Positions 57,451 through 64,000 of a stretch of DNA of 64,000 nt are shown one piece after another. Both the position numbers and the translations under genes were made by a program. The notes beneath the pieces were generated by a model. It searched no databases. It saw only the letters and a list, made by a program, of their open reading frames with translations, and had not been told where the DNA came from. Each line of letters begins with the position of its first letter. The first letter of the stretch is position 1. The stretch comes from Chitinophagaceae bacterium (GTDB taxonomy: Bacteria; Bacteroidota; Bacteroidia; Chitinophagales; Chitinophagaceae): the NCBI GenBank assembly GCA_947446645.1, contig CANFHA010000007.1, forward strand, positions 1 through 64,000. The letters run 5' to 3'.

Positions 57451-57486
57451 AAAGCGGCCCGCAACTAACTGGTTGCGGGCCGCTTT
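57451..57486. terminator. Bidirectional terminator between the TMTC-like and RicT genes
   Basis: A 15-bp perfect stem AAAGCGGCCCGCAAC (57451-57465) with 57472-57486 across a 6-base loop. T-rich ends occur on both strands, and it sits between two convergent stop codons. Confidence 0.92.
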
Positions 57487-57504
57487 GTTTATGAATTTAT
57501 AAGA

Positions 57505-59205
57505 CTATGCTTCTGGCTTTGGTTCAGGACTGTCGGGGCGGGGCTGCCTTGGCTGGCCGCCGTGTTCGTTGCCTTCATTGCGCGGAGGCCTGTTTTCACC
57601 ACGTGGTTCACCACCAGCAGGCCTGTCTCGCCGTTGCGGCCTGTTCGAACGTTGCTGGCGTGGTGGCCGTTGTTCCTGTGGCTGGCCATCTGCGGGCTGC
57701 TCAGCACCGCCACCTCCGGCGGGTTGCTGAGGTTTGTTTTGTGGTTGATTCTGCCTTGGCTGCTGGTTAGGGTCGCGTGTTTGCTGAGGCCTGTTGCCCT
57801 GGCCACCCTGCTGCTGTGGGCGTGGTGGCTTGTCGCCCTGGGGTTGCCCGCCTTGCTGTTGGGGTTTTGGCCCCCTGTTTCCTTGCTGCTGCCCACCCGG
57901 ATTATCAGTTTTGGCTTGCCCGCCGCCTTGTTGCTGTGGACGAGGAGGGCGATTACCCTGCTGACCACCCTGTTTAGATCCTTGCCTGGCTTGCTGCTGT
58001 CCGCCTGCCTGCTGTGGTGTGCGAGGTGTATTTTCAGCACCCTGCGGCCTATCGCCTGCCAGGCGATCCTTTTGTCCGCTACCGGGCTTTTTCTTCTTTT
58101 TGTTCTTCTCCAGGTTCTTCAGTGTTATCTGGCCTACGTCGTTTACATAGCCCATATCCGGCTTGATGCCTGCCTTACTTTCTTTCGTTTCCAGTTCCAC
58201 GGGTTGCAGATCTTCCGCCTTCTGGCCCATTTTATTGAGCTTCTGAATCTCCTTCACCCGCGTGATGCTAAGCGGATACTGCTTATTGTTATCGGAATAG
58301 CTGTACCACATTAAGCTCTTGAAAATGTCCTTTTTCTGGAGCTGTACAAACCCTTTCACCGTTTCCAACCTTTCGGCATGGTCAGGGAAAATAGAGAGTG
58401 CATCCATATAGGTGTCCAGCTCATAATTGAGGCAGCATTTAAGCCTGCCGCACTGGCCACTTAGTTTCGTCTGGTTTATTGATAGGTTCTGATAACGGGC
58501 CGCTGTAGTATTTACTGACTTAAAATCAGTAAGCCAGGTGCTGCAACAAAGCTCTCGGCCGCATGAGCCGATGCCACCCACTTTGCCACTTTCCTGTCTT
58601 GCACCAATCTGCTTCATTTCCACCTTCATTTTGAAGTCGGTGGCGTAGACACGGATCAGTTCACGGAAATCCACGCGCTGATCGGCGGTGTAGAAAAAGG
58701 TACCTTTTTTGCTGTCTGCCTGCACTTCCACTTCGCAAAGCTTCATGTCCAGCTTAAGACCACGGGCTATCGCCCTGGAACGGGTAAGTATTTCTGCTTC
58801 CCGCTCCTTCTGTTTCCACAGCTGTTCCATCTCTTCCTCTGTGGCAGGGTGCAGCACGCGCTTGTTCACCTCACCTTCCTTTACGCCATACTTTTTCAGC
58901 TGCAGCTTTACCAGCTCGCCTGTGAGGCTCACCTGGCCAATATCGTAACCACCAAGGCCTTCTACGGCCAGCCAATCGCCCTTTTCGAGCATGTAGTGGG
59001 TATTGTTCTTATAGAATTCTTTACGGCTGCCCTTACTGAAGGACACCTCTATTATAGGGTAAGGCTTAGCGCCATCGTGAAGAGGTAATGCATTGAGCCA
59101 ATCAAATACATTCAACCTGTTACAACCGCCGGTACTGCACCCGCCGTTACCTTTGCATCCGCCCGGTTTGCCACTGGCACCCGAACCGCAACTGCCACAT
59201 CCCAT
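57505..59205 (-). CDS. RicT/YaaT-like PSP1 protein with disordered C-terminal tail
   Basis: 566 residues. A short Cys/Gly-rich head (CGSCGSGASGKPGGCKG..., seven Cys in the first 28 residues) leads to the PSP1/YaaT core (~30-310), which carries the CGRELCC (~213) and CGRLKCC (~250) pairs typical of RicT. RicT family proteins form an Fe-S complex (RicAFT) in Firmicutes that affects RNA processing and phosphorelay. The core ends near 330 and an extremely Gln/Gly/Pro/Arg-rich tail of ~200 residues follows, likely disordered and perhaps RNA-binding. A 183-residue frame in another phase over the tail is a composition shadow. Shares a bidirectional terminator with the convergent TMTC-like gene. Confidence 0.85.
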   Translation of the reverse strand: MGCGSCGSGASGKPGGCKGNGGCSTGGCNRLNVFDWLNALPLHDGAKPYPIIEVSFSKGSRKEFYKNNTHYMLEKGDWLAVEGLGGYDIGQVSLTGELVKLQLKKYGVKEGEVNKRVLHPATEEEMEQLWKQKEREAEILTRSRAIARGLKLDMKLCEVEVQADSKKGTFFYTADQRVDFRELIRVYATDFKMKVEMKQIGARQESGKVGGIGSCGRELCCSTWLTDFKSVNTTAARYQNLSINQTKLSGQCGRLKCCLNYELDTYMDALSIFPDHAERLETVKGFVQLQKKDIFKSLMWYSYSDNNKQYPLSITRVKEIQKLNKMGQKAEDLQPVELETKESKAGIKPDMGYVNDVGQITLKNLEKNKKKKKPGSGQKDRLAGDRPQGAENTPRTPQQAGGQQQARQGSKQGGQQGNRPPRPQQQGGGQAKTDNPGGQQQGNRGPKPQQQGGQPQGDKPPRPQQQGGQGNRPQQTRDPNQQPRQNQPQNKPQQPAGGGGAEQPADGQPQEQRPPRQQRSNRPQRRDRPAGGEPRGENRPPRNEGNEHGGQPRQPRPDSPEPKPEA

Positions 59206-59628
59206 TTAAATATGTTTATATAGAGCCAGCGTGCAAAAACCTTAATCAATTTATATAACAGACACCAACTATCGTTGCTCCTAACTACACGGCTTATTGC
59301 ACTTGCAAGCTAATTGTTAAAAAATAATTACTGATTCACAAACCTACGTAAAAAAAGTCGTAAGTGGTGAGTCGTAAGTCTTAAGTCAGCGAGTTGGTTT
59401 TTCAGAGAAGAGGCGTGTTGTTTTGTGGCGGAAATCATAGGATTGCAAGTCGTGAGTTTGTAGTCTAAGGAGGTATAGTCCTGATAGCTAGTATAGTGTT
59501 TTGCGGTGCTGAATTCTGCGAAGAAAGATAAAGTGTTAACAATGGCAGCGACGGCTATAGAAGCGGGCTGCATGGCATTGTCTTTTTAAGCTTAAGCCAT
59601 CAAGTTGTAACACTAAATTTAAGACACT
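59206..59628. other. Intergenic region with short repeated words
   Basis: At 59355-59393 the sequence contains GTCGTAAG twice among GAGTC/AAGTC words, a type of simple repeat common between genes in this phylum. An open frame across it (59328-59573, minus) has no signs of being a gene. A TAAATTTA box lies near 59615, close to the -7 consensus, before the next gene. Confidence 0.5.
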
Positions 59629-60345
59629 ATGAAACGGATAATAGCAATTTTCGCAATAATGATGGCAGGCTACCCTGTGCGGGCACAGAGTGACTCATCT
59701 CACAGGAGCCAGAAGAGCCTGGATGAAATACAGCTGGATGCGGTGAAACGCCTGCACGACCAACCAGTAACTGATGATGGAATAGGTAAGCAGAGGACTA
59801 TGCCCACGCCTGAACAGCAGGCAACAGATCAAAGCAAGGAACAAATAACGAGTAAGGCAAAGGAACAGGTTACAACTGACCAGCTGACAATGATCAACAG
59901 CCGGGATGGAATGAACCGCAGTCAATCATATGAAGGATACCGAAGCCCATACTTTACATTCAGTAATGTGGGGGTACCTAAGGATGTAGACAAGCTTGGG
60001 ACAAATCCTGAATTTCCATTTTTACAGCATAAGACATCAGCGGCGCAGGTATACCAGGCCATTAAGACCAAAGCAGGCAGGGATGATCACCAAATGTCAG
60101 AATTCAACAATATACTGACGGCGATAGGTTTCGCAAATGGTGCTAAGGATGTACGCATGGGCGATGTAACAGCTGCAAATATTCCAAACGGAACGTTAGG
60201 AAATATGGGTGATGGATCATACAACAGCACGTATTCTAAACTAAACCTGGGTGACGAAGGAGTAAAAGCGTGGAAGGTAACCGGATCATCGGGCTATGTA
60301 TACTTCCTGGCAAAATGCGGTCAGGACAAAAAAATGAAGTTATAG
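59629..60345 (+). CDS. Secreted protein of unknown function, first part
   Basis: 238 residues. A signal peptide (~20 residues, ending VRAQ) is followed by a Gln/Lys/Asp/Thr-rich linker, then a region (GTNPEFPFLQHKTSAAQVYQ, KAWKVTGSSGYVYFLAKCG) I cannot assign to a family. The stop follows AAAAAAATG at 60328-60334. If the run had eight A instead of seven, the frame would continue into the 60270-60752 frame (...GQDKKNEVIDRTYVYY), so this may be the N-terminal part of one ~370-residue protein. Confidence 0.7.
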   Translation: MKRIIAIFAIMMAGYPVRAQSDSSHRSQKSLDEIQLDAVKRLHDQPVTDDGIGKQRTMPTPEQQATDQSKEQITSKAKEQVTTDQLTMINSRDGMNRSQSYEGYRSPYFTFSNVGVPKDVDKLGTNPEFPFLQHKTSAAQVYQAIKTKAGRDDHQMSEFNNILTAIGFANGAKDVRMGDVTAANIPNGTLGNMGDGSYNSTYSKLNLGDEGVKAWKVTGSSGYVYFLAKCGQDKKMKL

Positions 60346-60752
60346 ACAGGACTTATGTATATTATCATATGCGGAAACAACATAGGCATCCAAAGCATCT
60401 GAACGCGGCAATACCCAATGGTAATCCATCTAAACCCCTTATGCTGAATGCGACCGCTAAAGTGGACGTGGTGCCGGAAGCCTATAGAGTAACAGTAGTG
60501 AACCCTGAAAAGAATATAACTGTATGTCCGGACTCTGAAGCAACTGTAAATGCCGATATCAATATCGAAAAAATATCAGGCTATTCAGGGTTTTATCCCG
60601 GTAAGCCCAACGACCAGTATAAGCTTGTGAAGAAGCATATGTACAAGAAAGCTGAAAGAAAGATAAGGCATGTGGAAAAGAAAGAGGCAAAGGTTGCGAG
60701 GATAACGAAGAGTGCAGTAGATGTAAAAACTGACGCGCCGGTAAAGGCATAG
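60270..60752 (+). CDS. Probable second part of the split secreted protein
   Basis: 160 residues from a GTG, overlapping the previous frame by 76 bases. Only the part from ~60330 looks like protein: a stretch with 'YRVTVVNPEKNITVCPDSEATVNADINIEKISGY', then a strongly basic end rich in Lys and Ala. The GTG start gives a non-signal, odd N-terminus. The best reading is that it continues 59629-60345 through an A-run frameshift near 60328-60334. If it were a separate gene, its true start might be ATG at about 60367. Confidence 0.5.
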   Translation: MEGNRIIGLCILPGKMRSGQKNEVIDRTYVYYHMRKQHRHPKHLNAAIPNGNPSKPLMLNATAKVDVVPEAYRVTVVNPEKNITVCPDSEATVNADINIEKISGYSGFYPGKPNDQYKLVKKHMYKKAERKIRHVEKKEAKVARITKSAVDVKTDAPVKA

Positions 60753-60801
60753 GTTGAGTAAGACCTGGGAATTTCGGATTTTAAGTTTTAGATTCAATAA
60801 G

Positions 60802-60840
60802 AACGGCCATAGCGTATAATCGCTGTGGCCGTTTCTTTTG
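60802..60840 (+). terminator. Rho-independent terminator after the split gene
   Basis: AACGGCCA-AGCG pairs with CGCT-TGGCCGTTT (60802-60833, one mismatch), followed by TTTCTTTTG. It ends the plus-strand transcript and faces the symporter gene's 3' end. Confidence 0.85.
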
Positions 60841-60879
60841 TTTATTAGTAAATTGCAGGCTCTCGAAGATGGATATTTT

Positions 60880-62559
60880 TTAAACATTCTTTTTACGAAG
60901 ACTGGCAGTTACAACGCTGATTAATACTACCAGTAGTGCCCCGATAACGTTTAGCCACAGGAAGGAGACTATATCCAGGCAATAAATAATGATAACGCTG
61001 GCTTCGGCGATAATGGCGGCGGTGAAAACTGTATTACCATTAACACGTTTCATATAGAATGCTACAAGGAAAATACCCAGTATGGTACCATAGAAAAGAG
61101 AGCCCAAAATATTCACAGCCTCGATAAGCGAGCCAAGCCTGGCAGCAAACATTGCAATACAAATACTAAATATACCCCACCCCAGCGTATGGAGCCTGCC
61201 ATAGAAAAGTTCCTGCTTTTCGGTAAGCTGGTTGCCGCGTAAAAGCTGAACATCGATGAGGGAACAAGCGGTAAGTGAATTGAGTGCGGCGGAGATGGAA
61301 CCCCAAGAGGCAAGAATAATGACTGCAAACAGCAAGCCTACCACACCTACAGGCAAAGCATTTCTGACGAAATAAAGAAAGATATAATTGGTGTCGTTCT
61401 TGTCAGGGCTATACTTTTGAGCAGCTATGCGCCTGGAAACGCTGTCGCGTATGACCTGTATCTGGCTTTGGGTATGCTGAAAATGATACACCGCTGATGA
61501 CAGCGCGGGGCTATTTGTTTTCCGCATATTAGTGATATCAAGCGCCTCCGCTTCATACTGTTTGTGCATTTCCAGATAGTTACCCTCGGCCCACAGAACA
61601 GTTTGAGGCTCGCGCTCCCGTAGTGTATTGTAGGCTGCGCTATTGAAATAGAGTGGCGCAGGGCGAAAACTGTAGAAAGCAAATACCAACGCGCCAATGA
61701 GCAGTATTGCAAACTGCATGGGTATTTTTACAAGCCCGTTGAGCAGCAGACCCAGCTTACTTTCCCGGTCATCTTTGCCAGAGATGTAGCGGCCCACCTG
61801 GCTCTGATCGGTACCGAAATACGAGAGCGCGAGGAAAAACCCACCTATAAGGCCACTCCAGATATTGTATTTGTCCTTCCAGTTGAAATGGGTGGTGATT
61901 ACGTTAAGCTTGCCACTTTTGCCGGCGATGTAAAGGGCATCAGACATACCGACACCGGCCGGCAGGCGGTGTACGACAAGGTAGCCGGCTATGCCCATGG
62001 AACCAAGGATGATGAGGAACTGCAATTTCTGTGTATGCGCAACAGCCTTGGCGCCGCCGGTATAGGTGTATATCAGCAGCAGGCCACCCATAACTACATT
62101 GGTCAGGTAAATGTTCCACCCCAATATGGATGAAAGAATAATGGCGGGGGCATAAATGCTGATACCCGTAGACAGCCCACGGGACAAGAGGAACAAGAGT
62201 GATGTGAACAGGCGGGTTTTACGGTCGAAACGCTCTTCAAGATACTGGTAGGCGGTATAGACATTCAGCCTGCGAAAGATGGGGATAAAAGTGACACAGA
62301 TGACTATCATGGCGATGGGAAGGCCGAAGTAATACTGCACAAACCGCATCCCATCTGTATATGCTTGCCCCGGTGCGGAGAGAAATGTGATGGCACTGGC
62401 CTGCGTAGCCATGATACCCAACAAAACTACGTACCAGGGCATCTGCTTATCTGCCAGCAGGTAGCTATGCGCCCCACTCTGCCCACGGCCTTTGTAGAGG
62501 CCATATGCGATCATGGTGGCGAGGGTAATGAATAATACTATCCAGTCAGGAGTGCCCAT
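60880..62559 (-). CDS. Sodium:solute symporter (SSS family)
   Basis: 559 residues with ~13 hydrophobic segments. The start (GRGQSGAHSYLLADKQMPWYVVLLGIMATQASAITFLSAPG) and the following ITF/GQ segments match the SSS/SGLT fold, where the residues SAITFL and similar form the Na+ site. A longer loop (residues ~320-390, charged) separates TM 8 and 9. Substrate unknown: sialic acid, sugar, proline and vitamin transporters share this fold. The gene is alone, 90 bases upstream of the PAS gene in the same direction, and has no clear partner. Confidence 0.9.
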   Translation of the reverse strand: MGTPDWIVLFITLATMIAYGLYKGRGQSGAHSYLLADKQMPWYVVLLGIMATQASAITFLSAPGQAYTDGMRFVQYYFGLPIAMIVICVTFIPIFRRLNVYTAYQYLEERFDRKTRLFTSLLFLLSRGLSTGISIYAPAIILSSILGWNIYLTNVVMGGLLLIYTYTGGAKAVAHTQKLQFLIILGSMGIAGYLVVHRLPAGVGMSDALYIAGKSGKLNVITTHFNWKDKYNIWSGLIGGFFLALSYFGTDQSQVGRYISGKDDRESKLGLLLNGLVKIPMQFAILLIGALVFAFYSFRPAPLYFNSAAYNTLREREPQTVLWAEGNYLEMHKQYEAEALDITNMRKTNSPALSSAVYHFQHTQSQIQVIRDSVSRRIAAQKYSPDKNDTNYIFLYFVRNALPVGVVGLLFAVIILASWGSISAALNSLTACSLIDVQLLRGNQLTEKQELFYGRLHTLGWGIFSICIAMFAARLGSLIEAVNILGSLFYGTILGIFLVAFYMKRVNGNTVFTAAIIAEASVIIIYCLDIVSFLWLNVIGALLVVLISVVTASLRKKNV

Positions 62560-62644
62560 TTATTGCGAATAGTGATCGGAAAGATAGGTGTATTTGTAAA
62601 CCGGGCAAAAAGCATTTCCTGGTGTGCGAAAATTGTCCAATGAT

Positions 62645-64000
62645 CTACTGCTCTACAGGTATATCATGCGCTTTAACACTGATGTCATGAACAATTTCGT
62701 CCAGTTCATCTGCTGTTATATTAAAATAACCAACCCATTTTTCGAATTCAACCGAGCTCATTTCGGTTTCCCTAAGCACATGCACCAGCCCCATCATCCG
62801 GGCAAGCGGTGCCCGGACCACGTGAGATTGTATCCAGGCTATTTCCCGAAGTTTTCTGTTCTGCTCTTCAATATCATTTAAATATTGAACGCGCTCTGTG
62901 ATGTTGTGGTAGTTAACGATATAAGCCTTTACGCTCTCATTTTCAAGCAGGTTAGTGATGGTTCCCTTCAGCCATACATAATGGCCTTCTGTATGCAGTA
63001 CACGGCACTGGCTATGAAGCGGTACGCCAGGCAATGATCTGGCCTTTTCAAATATCTCAATAGTGTCCTGCAAATCATCAGGATGAATAAAATCGAAAAT
63101 CCCCTTATCCTTGATCTCGCCAGGGCTGAACCCACTCGTGCGACCAACTGCGGGGCTTTGATATACAATTTTCCCGGTTTCGTCAAAAAGCATGATCTCA
63201 TCGGTGAGGTTCTCAGTCAACGCCCTGTGCTTTTCCTCACTTTGCTTTAGTTTTATTTCGGCAAGTTTACGCTCTGTAATGTTGTTAAATACGCCATCTA
63301 TATGCATAGGCGACCCATCTTCAGCAAAGATGAGTCTTACGCTGGCGGATATGTATACAAACTCCCCATCTTTTGCTCTGAATTTTATCTCGTACTCTTT
63401 CAGTGTTTTTCGTTCTTTAAGGTCGCGGATAAACGCTTCCCGCTGTGCCGGATCATAATAATAACTAGCAACGCTGGTGCCCAGCAATTCCTCCCGGTTG
63501 TATCCCAAATGTTCTTGTATTGATGGGCTTACTTCCAATATCGTACCGTCAAGCGCTGTCCTGAAGAATACGTTGATGGCGTTCTCGAAGATGTTACGGA
63601 ATTTCAATTCACTTTCCCTGAGTTTTTCCATGGCCATGCTATTCTGGTGATTAACGATGTATTGCAAGACACTCATAACCAGTGCGGCTGCCAAAAAACC
63701 AAGCCAATAAGAAACGGGGTTCTTAAACAACGGAGTTACAGGCAGCAGTTGATTAACCTGGAGCGCGAGTATGACCGAAGAGACTAATACAGCGATAATA
63801 GCAGTAGTTACACCTCCCCGCTTCCCGAGCAATATGCCTGCTGCAAAAATAGTAGGTGGGTACGTCATCATTGCAGGTGTGGTAACACCCCCGGATACAA
63901 GTGCAGCAATAGAGGTAATAGTGATGCAGGTGCCGAGAAACATATATGCAGCAGCTAGCGAATAACCTTTCTTATTGACAAATAAAGTAACGCTAAAAGC
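62645..64000 (-). CDS. PAS-domain membrane sensor with HisKA-like end, 5' truncated
   Basis: At least 452 residues; the frame stays open to the window edge, so the true start lies beyond 64000. A methionine at 63943 is only an internal candidate. Several hydrophobic helices (about the first 110 residues) are followed by two PAS domains (from ~130, RNIFENAINVFF, and ~245, HRALTENLTDEIMLFDE) and each ends in the PAC-like DGVFNNITER or NYHNITER. A coiled segment and a HisKA-like helix (IAWIQSHVVRAPLARMMGLV) end the protein. There is no HATPase domain in the last ~60 residues, so it is not a complete kinase. Confidence 0.8.
   Translation of the reverse strand, partial: AFSVTLFVNKKGYSLAAAYMFLGTCITITSIAALVSGGVTTPAMMTYPPTIFAAGILLGKRGGVTTAIIAVLVSSVILALQVNQLLPVTPLFKNPVSYWLGFLAAALVMSVLQYIVNHQNSMAMEKLRESELKFRNIFENAINVFFRTALDGTILEVSPSIQEHLGYNREELLGTSVASYYYDPAQREAFIRDLKERKTLKEYEIKFRAKDGEFVYISASVRLIFAEDGSPMHIDGVFNNITERKLAEIKLKQSEEKHRALTENLTDEIMLFDETGKIVYQSPAVGRTSGFSPGEIKDKGIFDFIHPDDLQDTIEIFEKARSLPGVPLHSQCRVLHTEGHYVWLKGTITNLLENESVKAYIVNYHNITERVQYLNDIEEQNRKLREIAWIQSHVVRAPLARMMGLVHVLRETEMSSVEFEKWVGYFNITADELDEIVHDISVKAHDIPVEQ

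Noticed and set aside
57489-58040. 183-residue minus-strand frame over the tail of the RicT-like protein
   Set aside because: It lies entirely in another phase of the Gln/Gly/Pro-rich region, with biased composition (Arg/Ser/His/Asn) and no domain. It is a low-complexity shadow.
59328-59573. 81-residue minus-strand frame upstream of the split secreted-protein gene
   Set aside because: It covers short repeated intergenic words (GTCGTAAG...), has no signal peptide or domain, and no start context.

Overview
The window looks like chromosomal DNA of a member of the Bacteroidota, probably the Chitinophagaceae or a near relative. Three large secreted proteins end in a type IX secretion (T9SS) sorting domain of the 'YPNPA ... 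GMY' kind. Several starts are preceded by the Bacteroidota promoter (TTG, about 19 bases, TAnnTTTG) and few have a clear Shine-Dalgarno sequence. TPR-linked histidine kinases, SusD-free lipoproteins and an OmpA-type barrel also fit. There is no phage, transposase, plasmid or CRISPR signature. The family-level placement is inference.

Layout. 1-7.0 kb: tRNA-Ser, then msrA, a cold-shock protein, a membrane fatty-acid desaturase, a lipoprotein, a GT-C glycosyltransferase, an arginyl-tRNA-protein-transferase-like protein and an FMN reductase. 7.3-16.7 kb: a PA2169-type four-helix protein, then a 2888-residue cyclic beta-1,2-glucan-synthase-like enzyme (GT84 + GH94), a family best known from Alphaproteobacteria. 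16.9-24.6 kb: tRNA-Leu and tRNA-Gly, ccmB, small envelope proteins (DoxX, two YtxH), a molybdopterin-binding-fold protein, a second lipoprotein related to the first, an SPFH protein, a TPR sensor kinase split by an apparent 1-nt frameshift, and a methyltransferase. 24.6-25.8 kb: a gene-free block with three kinds of repeat. 26.4-29.8 kb: dnaX, carrying an A9 slippage-type run, and the pyruvate dehydrogenase E2 gene.

30-55 kb is almost entirely on the minus strand and is dominated by surface proteins. In order of transcription it holds a 4139-residue protein with 43 Ig-like repeats and a T9SS tail, a 1390-residue glycine-rich/PKD-like T9SS protein, an OmpA-type barrel protein with two adhesin-like repeats, an M1 peptidase, a short-chain dehydrogenase and an FG-GAP T9SS protein. 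Divergent from the giant gene is a TMTC-like multi-membrane TPR glycosyltransferase. In animals TMTC proteins O-mannosylate the beta-sandwich domains of cadherins, so a dedicated adhesin-glycosylation pair is the most interesting hypothesis here.

57.5-64 kb: a RicT/PSP1 protein with a long disordered tail, a secreted protein of unknown function split at an A7 run, a sodium:solute symporter, and a PAS sensor that runs off the right edge and ends in a HisKA-like segment without an ATPase domain.

Gene calls rest on reading motifs and lengths; no database search was run. Most lines with family names are family-level assignments, not substrate assignments.
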